A DNA stretch of 64,000 nucleotides from Mercenaria mercenaria (taxonomy: Eukaryota > Mollusca > Bivalvia > Venerida > Veneridae), in assembly GCF_021730395.1 (NCBI RefSeq), contig NC_069373.1:50868501-50932500 (forward strand), written 5' to 3'. The notes under the pieces were generated by a model that saw only the letters and a list, made by a program, of their open reading frames with translations, made no database searches and was not told the DNA's origin. A program made the translations under genes and the position numbers. Shown here one piece after another: positions 40,738 through 53,674 of the stretch. The number at the start of each line of letters is the position of its first letter. Position 1 is the first letter of the stretch.

Positions 40738-43439
40738 AATGTATTATAAGCAACAGAAATGATATTCGTGTATTGTAATAACATGAAATAATGTGTATTT
40801 TGGAAGCTTTAACAACAAATGGAAAGTAAAAACATACATCTAACTGCATTGTTAATTAGCGATATGCGCTTGAAGCTAAAACGCATGTACAATATCAGAA
40901 TTGAAATTAGAATTAGATCTAATAGAAATACTATACAACTAAAAAACTAGAAAGGAACATTTCAAAAATACATTGCAGCTAGTTACATTTTAATGAGTAA
41001 CACATATCCTAGATTTATTGCAAGACAGTGATAAAATATATCATGGTACAACCAATGTATGATAACACATAAGCAACAAAATACAGCAGTATTACTGATA
41101 AAAATGGTAGTCGGTGGTAGTCAGAAAAATGTGATTACAAAAACAAGACATTTAACACAGAAAAGAATGTTGCATTATTCATCATTTACATTACATTGCA
41201 TAAAAGATATTTCATGTCTGGCAGCTGTAAATATTCCCACTGCTTGGATATCCAATAGACCACACGAAACTCCATTCATGTAGGTTATTGACCGGAAGGA
41301 AAATATAATGGTAATATTGTAGTAAGTGAATTATATCTCTCATGAGAAATTGATTACATCTTTTCACTTCATGGATACAGTTTAAGATGAAATGTTTTCG
41401 ATTGATTTAAGACACGATTCCTTGTGTCAAAAGGGATTGAATTGTACATAACTGGGCAACCAAACGGGAGTGAGCTATAACGAAATGCTGACCCTGGACT
41501 GAATAGGAATCATTAGAAATTAATTCACTAAATTCAAATAAAAAGGTACCAAATTGCTTCAAGAGATTAAGGAAAAGTGGACGCATTGTAGAGTTAATCG
41601 CTCTTGGAAAACATGTGAATACTGATTTTAAGTGGTACTTGTCGTGGCAGTGTACGTTCAATGTAACTGTCGTTGCATCGTCAATTCGATTTTGTACTCA
41701 CAGTGTTGCAGAGTTATACACTTTTAGAAGAACTCGCCGATAAACACTGTTGAAACAATTGACTCTAAGCGTACCATAGATTCATGAAATATCTGTAGCG
41801 CCATCTAGCACTGTCTTAAACGGATGTGTATTTTTGTGGTCCAGGGTCAAAGATAACTAGCATTTTCATTGGAAGTGATTAGTAAAACCCACACAATACA
41901 GCCTTGTCGGAGAAAATTCCTGTACTTAAGGCACTATACACATTCTGAGTAAACCCAAAGCCCCATATCCGTTTAAACTGATTTAAAAATATGTCTAGCC
42001 TATCTACACGTGTGTGAAATTGCATTTTAGTCAGATTTACAAAAAAAATACTTGCAAAAATAATACATAATGCACATTTTGTGTACAAATTTCGTGCACA
42101 AAACCTTTTAAAATATACGGGCCAATTCGTTCCACTCAGCCACAGATATGCCGGTAACGTGAGAACAAGGAAAAATTCATATTGGTGCAATCTGAAGCAT
42201 AGAAAGATGTTGCAATCTCAAAGGCAACATTCTGAAGACTAACAAGGCTTTAAACAATGATTGATAAGGAAAATGGCGTTTTGCTGAATAAAGGTTTATC
42301 GTTTCTCATTTGTGTGGGTGTTACCTTACCATATATTTTAATCTTCCAGGATATCTATAATATTTACCTTGATAAAAACTAAAACATCAATACATGTAAA
42401 CAAATCCCACCTTCAAATTAGCAAAAAAAGTTCTTTATCCTGGTTTTAAACTAATATTACATTTATTTTGTCTTTTTATGGTGTTTTACATCCAGTTAGA
42501 AAAAAAACCGCCGATGTCTCCATAACGTTTAAGTTAAATCACGTTATAGAGATATTGATAGAATGCGGTTTAAAACCCTCCTTGCTAATTGTTTATCTAA
42601 ATATAGTGTTGCCAGTTTGTTTTTTATAGATAACATATCATAGTAGAAGGAAGTAAACTAGTTAGGACAACGTTGCGGTAAAAGGTTGCGAAAATTTGAT
42701 TAAACGATGCGATATAATGGCGCGATAATTGTTGCAAACCTGTCAATAAACTTACATTAATATATATGTCGCTGTGACTATCTTAATTTAAAGACAGTTT
42801 TGCAAAACACTTCGTGTTGCAGAGTGAGTTTGAACGGGCAGATCAAAGGCAAAGCATTCACTCTCGGAGCTACTTTTAAAGTCCAAAATTAATAATGTAA
42901 TGTGACTTGGCCAAAATGTTTGTATTAATCTTGGTTAGGGGAATGGGGATCAATAATCCAAGTTATCTTTTTGTGCAATGGAACTTTGGGGAGTGGTATG
43001 GAATGAATTATTATTCTTTACTTAATACAGAATGATGTTGATCAAAAACTATATAAAAAAATAGCTTTCAGAATCATTTTCATAAATTTAAATGTTTCTG
43101 GCTAAAACATACATGACTGTAGGACTGGGCCATGTGAAATCAGCAACCTATGTATAAATTAGAGTTGTGCAGAACGATTTTGTTATAATATTTACGCTGC
43201 TCTGGTGAGCGATTTAGTTTAATCTTTGACTTAACTTGCAAACATGTTGTTTTTTTTTGTTTTATGCCGCCGCAGTTGAATCGCGGAATGGCATGTAGTG
43301 TTACCCCTGTCCGTGTTTGCGCGCGTGCATACGAAGTTGCGCGTGTTTGGTAGTACGAAATCGTGTCAGACCGATATTTTCTCATGCATGATGGGATTTT
43401 GAAATCATTCCAATGATCCACGCAACACGCCGAAGTGAC
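40738..43439. other. Intergenic, nothing recognised
   Basis: AT-rich, no supported gene or named repeat. Short frames at 41059-41283 (+), 41407-41661 (-) and 41879-42190 (-) lack family features. Confidence 0.4.
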
Positions 43440-43770
43440 GCGAACAAGAACCTCGCCGCTAGCTCAATGATCAAGGTCACGATGCGTCTTTGAACTTGTA
43501 TCAATATCCTCTTTATAAATATAGTGTTATAGTTGTTTGGTTTGTCGTGCATGAATTTTTAAATCATAAATGATTATAATAATAAGCCGACGTGTCATTT
43601 GCATGAACAGTGTCGCCAGCTCTAAGGTCACAGTGCATCGTTGAACTAAGTCAGTATTCTCTATTTATATACATGTATATTGTTGATAGTCGTTTGTACC
43701 CTGTAAATAAGTTTGTTATGCATGAGGGAATTGGAACATGATCACCATACCAGCCGTGGGCACCCGTGTG
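43440..43770. repeat. Diverged tandem duplication, about 161-bp unit
   Basis: CGCCGCTAGCTCAATGATCA onward at 43453 and CGCCAGCTCTAAGGTCACAG onward at 43614 share order: AAGGTCACxGTGC, TTGAACT, TATTCTC-like, ATGCATGA-like segments. Two clear copies, old. Confidence 0.5.
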
Positions 43771-44636
43771 CTATGGACACATTTCTTGTTTCAGTTGCAG
43801 CTAAATCACAACATAGATGTGACAGTTATGGCCCTTTGAATAGATAAAATTGTTGACTTAAGAACTGTGTGCATTTTAACTCTTTCGTTTATTCTATGAT
43901 TGAAACCATTTTGTTAGATGTAAGTTGGATACTAGATCCTGTATTCACAATTTGGTTCGACTGGGTTGTTTTAGTTAATATGTGCCATTGAAATATTGCT
44001 TATTTTAAGTTTTTGTGCACAGTAGCTCTTACTTTTATTATTTGATTGAAATAAGTTTAGTCACTTGCTAGGCTGATGAAAGATCAAGGTTCCTGACACA
44101 GTTTGGTACAATCTTCACTGATGAAATGCTGCCTTCAAATCACAACAATCAATTTGCTTATTTAAAGCTAAGACATGACTCATAATTATTCGTGGTTGAA
44201 GGCAAAGCTCTTGGAGCAATATAAAAACAAATCCAAAGGATGAATTTTCATGATGTCCTAAACATTGCAGGATCCGTGAGTTGTTTTTTTTTCAATGCAG
44301 AATCAGTATAAGTTTTGGCCCCTTAATTGATTTTTTTCAGAATTTGCCAAAATTTTAAACAATATTCGGTTGATGCTCATGAAACAAAGAAATAATTAAA
44401 CACATGTACAACATGTTCCACTGAGCAATGCTCTGTAACAACAACCAAACATCAAAGTTCAAATTCGCTCTATTTTGCTTTCCTCTCGGAACATGAAATA
44501 TTTTTTTTTAAAAAAAGTCAAGATTTGTATTACTTAATAAAACCATCAACCAATTTATCTAATCTGTACTTGTTTTACCAATGATTACAAATGATAATTT
44601 GCTGTTGCTGTTAATCATTATGTAATAAAATGTTTC
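43771..44636. other. Intergenic, nothing recognised
   Basis: No gene or repeat family recognised. Confidence 0.4.
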
Positions 44637-44790
44637 GCGCCATGAGAAAACCAACATAGTGGGTTTGCGACCAGCATGGATCCAGACCAGCCTGCGCATC
44701 CGCGCAGTCTGGTCAGGATCCATGCTATTCGCTTTTAAAGCCTACCTTTAGCGAACAGCATGGATCCTGACCAGACTGCGCGGATGCGCA
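44637..44790. mobile_element. Partial copy of the palindromic element
   Basis: The left arm is nearly identical to that at 40501 (GCGCCATGAGAAAACCAACA onward) with a different centre (TTTTAAAGCCTACC). The right arm stops at GCGGATGCGCA (44790), missing its last 70 or so bases. The truncation point is about 110 bp left of the LINE target duplication, so the LINE did not cause it directly. Confidence 0.8.
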
Positions 44791-44925
44791 AAATGACTGG
44801 TTTACTTGAGCGAAATATTAGGCAATAATCGGCATGCCCATGGCTTCATATTACGGATTATATATTCTAACGGCTATATTCAGAAAAAAGAGAGATAATT
44901 GTAATTATTCGTTTTTCGGTATTCA

Positions 44926-47671
44926 TGACATAATCGTAACAGGTGATTTCAACTGGAACATTATGGACCAACGCTCCAACTTAAAAATTGCCTCACTTTG
45001 TCAAGAAAATAATTTCACCCAATTGATCCAAGAGCCTACGCATTTTACAGAGAACTCAAGCTCTATACTTGACCTCTTCTTCGTTTCTAATCCAAGATCT
45101 GTTGTAGCTTCCGGTGTCAGTGATCACTTCCTGGAACAGGAGCTCAGATATCATTGTCCCACGTACTGTATTCTTAAATTCTGTAAACCTAAGCCAATTA
45201 CGTTTACAAGGCTTATTTGGATGTATGATCAATGCAACTTTGACCTCTTGCGACAAAGTCTTTCGTCAGCAGATTGGGAATCGTGTTCCAACGCAGATGT
45301 CAATGCGTACGCTTCTAACATAACAGACACAATTTTATCGATATGTAAAAACCTTATTCCAAATAAAACTGTTACTGTACGTCCTAGAGATGTCCCATGG
45401 ATGACAAGCGCAATACGACGGTGTATTCGGAGGCGTAAACGTGCATATAAAAAAGCAAAACTGTCGGGATCTGTCGAGCACTGGTCTAAATTTCGAAGGA
45501 TCCGTAATGACACTATACGTTCCATCAAGCAGGCCAAATCCACGTACTACATTAATCTCGTAGACAAACTTAAAACCTTCACATCTTCTTCAAAAGACTG
45601 GTGGAATACATTGAAGCCTTTCATAACTAAAGATTCTTCTGTTTCTATCCCACCCCTTATCGATCCTGTCACTAATATGCCAACCACAAGTGATGCAGAA
45701 AAGGCTGACCTTTTAAATACGTACTTTGCAAATCAGACTCAACTAAATGATGACGGTAAAATTCCACCGAATCCAACCGTCCCTCCAGTTGAACGCCAGC
45801 TATCATCTGTGACTCTTATCCAGAATGAAGTTGAGGATGTTCTCAGAAACTTGCAAATAGGGAAGGCTTCTGGTCCCGACGGAATTAGTAACCGTATACT
45901 GCGCGAGGCTTCTCGGCAACTTTCCGGCCCTCTCTGTTCTTTATTCAACTATTCTCTGCACTCAGCAAACGTACCTCTGTCCTGGACAGATGCAAACGTG
46001 TGTGCTGTTTTTAAGAAAGGCGACTCCTCTCTCCCAAACAACTATCGGCCTATATCCCTTCTCAGCTGTGTAGAAAAAGCATTTGAAAAAGTTTTATTTA
46101 AACATATTTACAATCACCTTTATGACACAAATTTTCTAACCCCGGTGCAGTCTGGTTTCTTACCTGGCCACTCCACTGTCAGTCAGTTGACCCTTCTCTA
46201 CAATACATTTTGCAAAGCTCTAGATGAAGGGCTTGAGGTTAGGGCTGTCTTTTTTGACATCAGCAAAGCTTTTGACAAGGTTTGGCACAAAGGTCTTCTT
46301 GTAAAACTACAAAATGCAGGTATTACTGGATCTTTACTTGAATGGTTTTCTAACTATCTTTTCAATAGACGCCAACGGGTTATCCTTCCTGGAACCTCTT
46401 CTACTTGGAAAGGTATCGGTGCTGGTGTCCCCAAGGATCTATTCTTGGGCCTCTTCTGTTCTTGATTTTTATTAATGACATTGTAGTTGACATTGGCAGT
46501 GAAATCAGCTTGTTTGCTGATGATACTAGCCTTTATATTATTGTTGACCAACCTGAACAGGCAACTCAGTTACTACAGACGGACATCCAGAAAATATCCA
46601 GATGGGCCGATACATGGTTAGTACAGTTCAACCCTGCAAAATCTGAATCTTTATTGTTTTCCTCGCAAAGCAAATCAACATTTACATCTACCCCTCTTTA
46701 TGGCAGGACTCCAGATTCCTGAGGTTTCCTATCATCAACATCTTGGTGTCACTCTGTCAAACGATTGTAAATGGCATCATCATATCAACTACATAACAAG
46801 CAAGGCTTGGAAAAGGGTTCATGTTATGCGCAAGCTGAAAATTGTCTTAGATCGAAGATCTCTTGAAACGATATACCTTTCCTTTATACGACCGATTTTG
46901 GAATATGCAGATGTAATCTGGAACAACTGCACAGCATATGAAAAGGAACAACTTGACAAAATTGAAAATGAGTGTGCCAGAATCGTAACTGGAGCCACCA
47001 AGCTAGTATCACTGCATGACTTAAGACTAGAGGTGATTTGGAGGACGCTTGAAGATAGAAGGCGCGATCACAGAATTATCATGTTTTTTCAAATGTGCAG
47101 AGGCACTTCTCCTTCGTATCTGATCAGTCTCGTCCCGCCAGTCGTTAATTCAGTTTCCAACTACAGCCTTCGCAATTCCGGTGATCTCCGCTCGGTGGCT
47201 TCTCGCACTTCACAATACTTCAACTCCTTTCTTCCTTTGACTGTGCGCGAATGGAACGATCTTTCGGATGACATCAAAAATGCACCGTCGCTTAGTGTGT
47301 TAAAGAGGCGTCTTAAGGCCGACCAACGTCAAACTCCCTCTTATTATTACTGTGGAAGTAGAAAAGCACAAATTCTTCATGCTAGACTTCGTATGAAATG
47401 CAGTGGTCTTAATTATCATTTGTTCTTACGTAATATTGTTAACTCTCCGCTTTGTCATTGCGGACAACCCGAGACCAGCTCACATTTTTTGCTTGAATGT
47501 AGACTGTATTACCTTCCTCGGCATGTAATGTTAATTTCTGTTGGTAATTTCACCCAGTCTATCACTGTTAACACCTTACTTTATGGTGATACTTCTCTGT
47601 CTGATACTGACAACAGACAAATCTTCACAGCTGTCCAACAATTTACCCTTGGAAGCCATAGGTTCGCTTGA
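44926..47671 (+). pseudogene. LINE ORF2 remnant (endonuclease end, RT, CCHC)
   Basis: Coding remnant in three frame blocks: 44926 to about 46435 (endonuclease end and RT fingers), about 46405-46722 (RT palm with FADD), about 46700-47671 (RT thumb and C-terminal zinc-binding region, stop at 47669-47671). The first switch falls in the VPQGSILGP motif, where one base is missing; the second falls shortly before HLGVTLSNDCKW. An ATG at 44834 that opens the same frame is in flanking DNA, not in the LINE. The insert was dead on arrival through 5' truncation. Confidence 0.85.
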
Positions 47672-48186
47672 CTTGTGATCTGACCCCTATACTGTTTCAC
47701 ACTGTCATTATCTCCAGACAACAAGACTATTAAGCATAAAGCTAGGAGTGGTTTGGGGCAGCTGAACATTTTCTCTACATATTTTCTTCCTTCCCTTTTC
47801 ATTCTAGAGAATATAGTTCTTCTATGTACTATTTCATACTTTAACCATTATGGTTACCTAATTTTGCTAAAATATTCTAAATATTAAAAAGGCGATGTAC
47901 AAATACTTTTATTTCATCTTTACCTTCCATTTCTGAGCATTTTGTTGTTTTTCCTTTTTCTTTTTGGTTTTTCATTTTGCTTTTTTTTCCCATTTCATGA
48001 ATAACTAAGAATGTGTTACACATTAGTTTAACAGCCATCCATAGTATTGTAAATATTATCTTTCCGGAGGTTGACTCGATAAGTATTTCATTACTTCCGT
48101 CAATATCCTATTGCTTGTGTTGTTATGTCTGTCTGTATGTGTATGAATGTATCTTGTGTAACATTTGCAATAAAATATTCTTAAAC
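47672..48186 (+). other. 3' untranslated region of the LINE
   Basis: T-rich sequence after the ORF2 stop, ending in CAATAAAATATTCTTAAAC directly at the target duplication. Confidence 0.7.
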
Positions 48187-48210
48187 TAATTATTCGTTTT
48201 ACGGTATTCA

Positions 48211-50462
48211 AGGTCTAAGATTGATATTATAAACTAAAATTAAAAAATGCTGGAAGTCTATTCTCGAAAGATCTTACTTCTACCTTATGACCGAAAGTAA
48301 AGTTGATTCATGACTCGACTTTTAAGCAATGGAGCGAGTATTAACTTCATATCTGTAGAAACCGGTTGTAGGACAGCATAATCCTTGTAGATAAACATCG
48401 CCTGTACTTTCGTTTATAACGTTTATTTTCGCCAAAATGTTAACTTGATTTCAGTTTATGTTAATTTTAATAAAAAGATACCGAAACGGTATAAAATGAG
48501 GGAAAGAAGATAACCAAAGTAATCTATTTGCTATGCGCATGTACACATAAAAATGGTTTGTCGCAAAGCTGTCATAAAAAAGTATAAATTATTTTCACAA
48601 GTATTCTTTACTACTTTACACTTGGGAGAGAGATTATCATTCATCTTAACTGCCTTGTTTAACAAGAAACAAATACAGTGATACTGACTGGAATTCTTTT
48701 ATAACAGGTGCTGAATAAATGAAATTATTGTTATGGAAAGATTAAAAGCATCCTCTGTATTTCCAAGCTCAGCCATTCCGTTTGAACTTATTAGATTAAA
48801 CAATGTAATGAATTTATAAAGGCAACCCGATGTGTTCAAAGGCCGAATATACAATTGCATACATATATCTATGTCATTATAGTCTATACTGTGGTGGTAT
48901 TCGTCTTATTCAACTCGTTAATAACACGCCTGGCTTTCCTTTAGGTTCCTCTATTCAAGTCCCTGGTATAATATCGTGCAAATTCCATTCAGTTACAAAA
49001 TTCATAAGATCACGCGAAATGATAGGCATGAAACAATATAAAAAAAGCACTGACAATGAAATGTGTATCCATCATAATATAGGCCTGTGTCTCCCATATC
49101 TTTGAAGTGGTTTATCCAGAAATCAAAGCACTGCCATCGTAGCATCGCCTATAAAGACTCGATCCTTTGTAGAGTGATTTTACCAAATAAATAGCTTCTC
49201 CTTGCTGAATGTTCATCGCCATGGCCTGGCCTTGTCTAAAAATTATTTGTAGCTGAAGACAAAAACATTTTAAGTCCCGCGATCGCTCCGAATAAGTGTT
49301 GGCACCATTGCCCCTAAATTTGTAACAGTTTGTAAAAGATATCTTGCGATTAATTTCGGATCGTTATTACTTGTTTCAGCTGCGAGCCACGTGATGCGCC
49401 TATTAAATCGCGCCATGGATGGCACACCCAAATGGCTTTATCTTATGGTATCTGTCAATGTGCTATACAAAGTTTGAACCAGGACAGGAATATTGTCGAT
49501 GGAGTGACCTCATTTTCCTCCTTTCCATTCTGGCTGGATTAGCAATCCACATTAATCTAAGCAGTGTCGAACGGTGTACGGTCAACCCATACTTTGTTTT
49601 AGGCTTTTCCACAATGTCTTGTAGCCAATACACTTTCCACTCCCTGAATATTATTGAAGTATCGCACGAACAACGTCAGCTATAGTAGATTCGGGGATTT
49701 TCCGGTACAAATACCGGAGTATTTCCTCAATGTCCTCAGTAATCGTTTATATGTCTTAAACTTAATTTGATTCCATGTACTACTAAAAGATCAAGAAATA
49801 TATCTTTGTATTTGTATCCAGTCATAAAGTAAGGTTTTATCAATAGTATAGTACTTTCAACGTAAGCTGTGAATTCCATCACAAGCTGATAAAAGCAAGG
49901 CTTGTAAAACAACAGAAAGTCATATGTGAAATCTATTCGTCAGTAATGGCCAGTTGACAATTGCATATGTTGTATTCCAACAGTTTGATTCAAATCATTT
50001 CAGACCATAAAATGGACTGTTTGTATCCAATAGTTTGAAATGAAAAATCCATACTTTGACACATTAACATTTTGCTGCTTAATGTTAAGAGGTATACTTT
50101 AACAGCAAAAGGGACAGAATTAAACCAACTCGAAGCGAAGTCCTGCTTGTAATTTAGGAACTATCTCATGACCAGTCTTAAGGGACATAGCTTTATGGAC
50201 TCTAGCAGGAGAGTGTTGTCAACGAGGTGTTGGTCAAATAAAATGAACACGTCTTTTGGCCTGGCAAATGATTCTCCTGAAAAATAACCTTGTTTGCCTT
50301 ATACAAGAAAATGCAGTCGGTACGGTACAAAATCAAAAAGTCATGTAAGCACCTATTTGTTTCTGTACCAAATTGTTTCAGCTGATTAAGCACCTAATCG
50401 TTTCAGTCGTTTCGTCATGAAGTCGTTCAGGTATGGGATACGAACTGGTCCAAAACTCTCAG
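48211..50462. other. Intergenic, nothing recognised
   Basis: No supported gene. Frames at 48830-49105 (+) and 49419-49685 (+) have no recognisable family features or splice context. Confidence 0.4.
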
Positions 50463-50613
50463 AAACCGCATCTTGCGGTTTAAAAGCGCATCATGCGGTT
50501 TGTAAAGCGCATCTTGTGGTTGATAAACCGCAATATGCGGTGCCTAAACGCAAGATGCGCTGGAACAGTTTTAAACCGTTTGTGCGTGAAATACTAAACC
50601 GCATCATGCGGTT
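50463..50613. repeat. Cluster of six short hairpin repeats (AAACCGCATCATGCGGTTT type)
   Basis: Near-palindromes at about 50463, 50484, 50505, 50524, 50546 and 50595 vary around ACCGCAT-x-ATGCGGT. The first five follow at about 20-bp spacing. Some arms are broken (AAGCGC, TGTGGT). They could be a small cruciform-forming repeat or binding-site cluster. There are no unique spacers, so this is not CRISPR-like. Confidence 0.8.
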
Positions 50614-52890
50614 TACACGGCTTTAACCGGATGCAGTATAGTACGGTAGGGTATTGTTTTTCTATCGTCCAATGAGAAAGCTCGTTATTCATTTGAGCGC
50701 GATTTGCGAAAGACTGAAAGAAAAAACAACAACAACAGCCAACTAATATCAAACAATGACAAATTAAAGTAGTGGACATCGGAAACTTCCTTGAGCGAGT
50801 TCGAGTTTTAATGGGATCGATCAACAGGTCATTGTCACAGTCTCAAGATGCTTTAGACAGCGCCATTGTCCGGTTGGACGCGTTGATTAGAAATGTCAAC
50901 AGAATGACTGTAGCCTATCCCGGATTAGTCCAAATATTGTATTCGAGAGTTGAATATCGTTATACTTTTTTGACTGGTCGATATCCCCCTCCTCTAGGTA
51001 GACAACGTGAAATATTAGAATGTAAAATCGGTCTACCCGAGGTCTCATTATTTATACAAATCCCGGATGTGCAAATATTTTGACCGACTTGTCAGAGGCC
51101 ATGGAAGTAGTACAAGAGTTAAAAAGGTTTGTAGATTATAATTGTTTTTTCTGTCAAATTGAATACATGGTGACCAGTAAGAAACCCCGTCAAAAATTCC
51201 CATCCCTATCTACTTGTGGCTAGGGGTCCGGTAACCGGACCTCTAAACAACCCGTACTGGGCAGGCTAGAGGTCCGGTAATCAATACACATGTACTATTA
51301 AAAACTGTAATACAGTACCAGCGTATAAGGTAATTGCTGGTAAAAGTTATGATTAGTTGTCATAAAGTTGCCTTTATTACGTTTATTTTTGTAAATATTT
51401 TATGTATAATAAGCTCTCACTCGAGTTCGATACATATTGAATATGAAATTTTAACAGCGATTTCCGGTAGTCACCGTTACTTATTTCCTCTCACTGTTAT
51501 GCGTTTTAAAAAGTAGCTAAAATCCTATATGACAATAGGAAAATCGGAGTCTTCTATGACAAAGAGTTATCACTTGCAAAGGCCGTGCAGTCTGTAGTTC
51601 AAAGCTCAAATTATGATGTCAAAGAAGTAATTGAAACGTTATGAGCGTGAGTACCAAATGACCCATGCTGAATTTGCCCGAGTTAAACAGCACTTATTTG
51701 ATAGTTTGAGTACCTTAAAGAAAATTGTTTAATTTATTATATGCTGAGACAGCTTATGTTAACTTAAGAATTTAAAAGGTGTATTTGCACCGAGGCTTCA
51801 TCCTTTTTACAGGAGGTGCAAAATTGTTTCACAAATTCTTGCACTAAAAGGTCCACGCGTACAAATATACATGCACGTACGCACGCATGCACACGCAAAG
51901 CAAAGCAAGACGGTGCCCAACTAGTTTGTTCTTTGTGCCCACTTGTTTTATTTTTTGTTTACCGCTTTGTTGATGTGTTTCTTGATTATTAGATCCTAAA
52001 GTGTGAGGTTGTTCACTGTTCAAGGTTTCTGACCATTTCTAAACGATGTTCCCATTTTCAGCGTGCCTTTTGTCCGTAGAGGTTTATATGTTATGTATAT
52101 GTATATTGTATTGTGGTGTGCACTGGTATACCGACTCCACGTTTAGATACTGAATTAATTTTAGATATTATTAAACATTTTAATTTGAACATTTGGTAAA
52201 TTTTGTTTAATTCGGGACCAAAGGAGTAACAACGACTAAGCCGTTTTAATTGCCACGTTTTCGTCAACAGGCGTAAGACGAATCCAAAGCCAGGCGTAAA
52301 CAGGCTTAACCCGGTTATAACAATGAGTACAAGTTGCCAAACAATACGTATTTCTAAAGTAGAGATCAATATATTTTGCTAGAATGTGTTTTGTATAATG
52401 ATTTATCTGAAAAATCTTAAGCCGTATTTTTATAAAAAAAAAAAAAAAAAAAAAGACAGAACATACACAAATCAACTGAATTGAAAAAATCTGAAAACAT
52501 AACTTAGGTCATTAGAAATATATCGCGACGTTGAAAACAAAAAGTCTTATGTTTTATTGTTTAACGATGAGTAGTCTCAATTCAAATTTCATATTTTTTC
52601 TTTGTAATTGCACTTCTAACGTACTAGAACTAAATTACATGGTCTCCTGTCACAACTTTGCATTTATTAGGAAAACTTTTGTGAGACTAAATACTAAAAC
52701 AGCGGAACTATCTGACACAGCGAGGTTTATTTCTCATGAATGTACCCTTTAAAGGTAGATAATCAGATTTTGGCCATGTAACGGATTTGTTCGAAACTTT
52801 AGCATCTGATCATTTACACTCATTTATGTTCACTTAACACTTAATACAAATTAGATTTTCACTGGAGGTATTTTTAAAATTTCATTTTCC
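50614..52890. other. Intergenic, weak coding-like remnant and palindrome
   Basis: A frame at 50772-51083 (MDIGNFLERVRVLMGSINRS onward, with helical character) and downstream pieces near 51500-51730 look like a decayed protein-coding sequence, perhaps of a repeat, but I do not recognise the family. GGTCCGGTAACCGGACC at 51225-51241 is a 17-base palindrome, echoed by AGGTCCGGTA at about 51270. A 22-base A run lies at 52434-52455. Confidence 0.35.
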
Positions 52891-53108
52891 TATCCTGGTT
52901 GCCCAACCAAGATAGAGTTATTTTATCATAAGTATAAATTTGATAAACATACTTTGCCTAAGGAAATGTATAAATATTAGACATATTGTAATATATTTGT
53001 AAAATATTTGCATTAAAAATTATGTATTTAGATGGAATTCATTAGAAACGCAAGTTTGAAAAATTATTATTACCTCCCTTTGCCTATCTTGGTTGCGCAA
53101 CCAAGATA
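52891..53108. repeat. 218-bp segment bounded by 24-bp palindromes
   Basis: 53085-53108 is a perfect 24-bp palindrome (TATCTTGGTTGC and its complement). 52891-52914 is the same sequence with two changes. Because each end is palindromic, the pair is both a direct and an inverted repeat. The segment between is AT-rich and non-coding. It may be a tiny mobile element or a pair of protein-binding sites. Confidence 0.7.
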
Positions 53109-53556
53109 GATTGGAAATAAATGAATTCAGAAGCTACATACAGCTTTAAAACTTGCATTTTGGTTCAGATTGTTCAATAGTTGATATCTCTATCAAATGC
53201 AAATGTAAAACTAGACATTGTATCGAAATAAAAAGAAATACCCAGCTTTTTATATACTTTCATATTAAAGGGGAGTAATTACAAAATTATAAAAATAATA
53301 AAATATACATTTCAAATAGGAATCTAACTCTATGTAATCGGTCTTTTTGTTCCTTAAATAATTCTCTACCAGAATATACAAAAAAGTAAAAAATGTCATT
53401 AAATGTTGTTTAAATGTGATTGAACACCATTAAGCGTATATCCGCCATCGACAATCATTTTCAGAATGTGTTGATATTTGTCAAGTTCAAATATATTATG
53501 TTACGGGTATAATTATGACGGAAAATTGAATAAATTTCTGTCTGCCCATATTACAT

Positions 53557-53674
53557 CTCTTTTTGTTCACTTCATTGAAAACAGAATCCGGGATCATTAA
53601 CTCTTTTTGTTTACTTCATTGAAAACAGAATCCGGGATCATTAACTCGTTTTGTTCACTTCATTGAAAACAGAA
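53557..53674. repeat. 44-bp tandem repeat, 2.7 copies
   Basis: CTCTTTTTGTTCACTTCATT, then GAAAACAGAATCCGGGATCA, TTAA repeats at 53557, 53601 and 53645 with one or two changes. Confidence 0.85.

Larger units (their letters stand above)
44902..48210 (+). mobile_element. 5'-truncated Jockey/CR1-like LINE with 24-bp target duplication
   Basis: The flanks 44902-44925 and 48187-48210 match at 23 of 24 bases, so the inserted LINE is 44926-48186. It starts inside the endonuclease domain (IIVTGDFNWN), so the 5' end and any ORF1 are lost. It then has the end of the endonuclease (ILDLFFVSNP, SDH), reverse transcriptase (GPDGISNRIL, FFDISKAFDKVWH, GSILGPLLFLIFINDI, LFADDTSLY) and a C-terminal CCHC-like region (CHCGQPETSSHFLLEC). 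The 3' end is an AATAAA-containing sequence (CAATAAAATATTCTTAAAC) with no long poly-A. Two one-base frame changes, near 46430 and near 46700, break the coding frame. The family looks Jockey/CR1-group; the exact clade is not determinable by eye. Confidence 0.9.

Noticed and set aside
44834-44925. ATG that extends the LINE frame upstream
   Set aside because: It lies left of the target duplication, in flanking DNA.
50463-50613. CRISPR-like repeat array
   Set aside because: No unique spacers, unit is a short palindrome, and the genome is eukaryotic.
50772-51083. 103-residue frame with helical character
   Set aside because: Suggestive of a decayed coding repeat, but no motif or splice context supports a gene.
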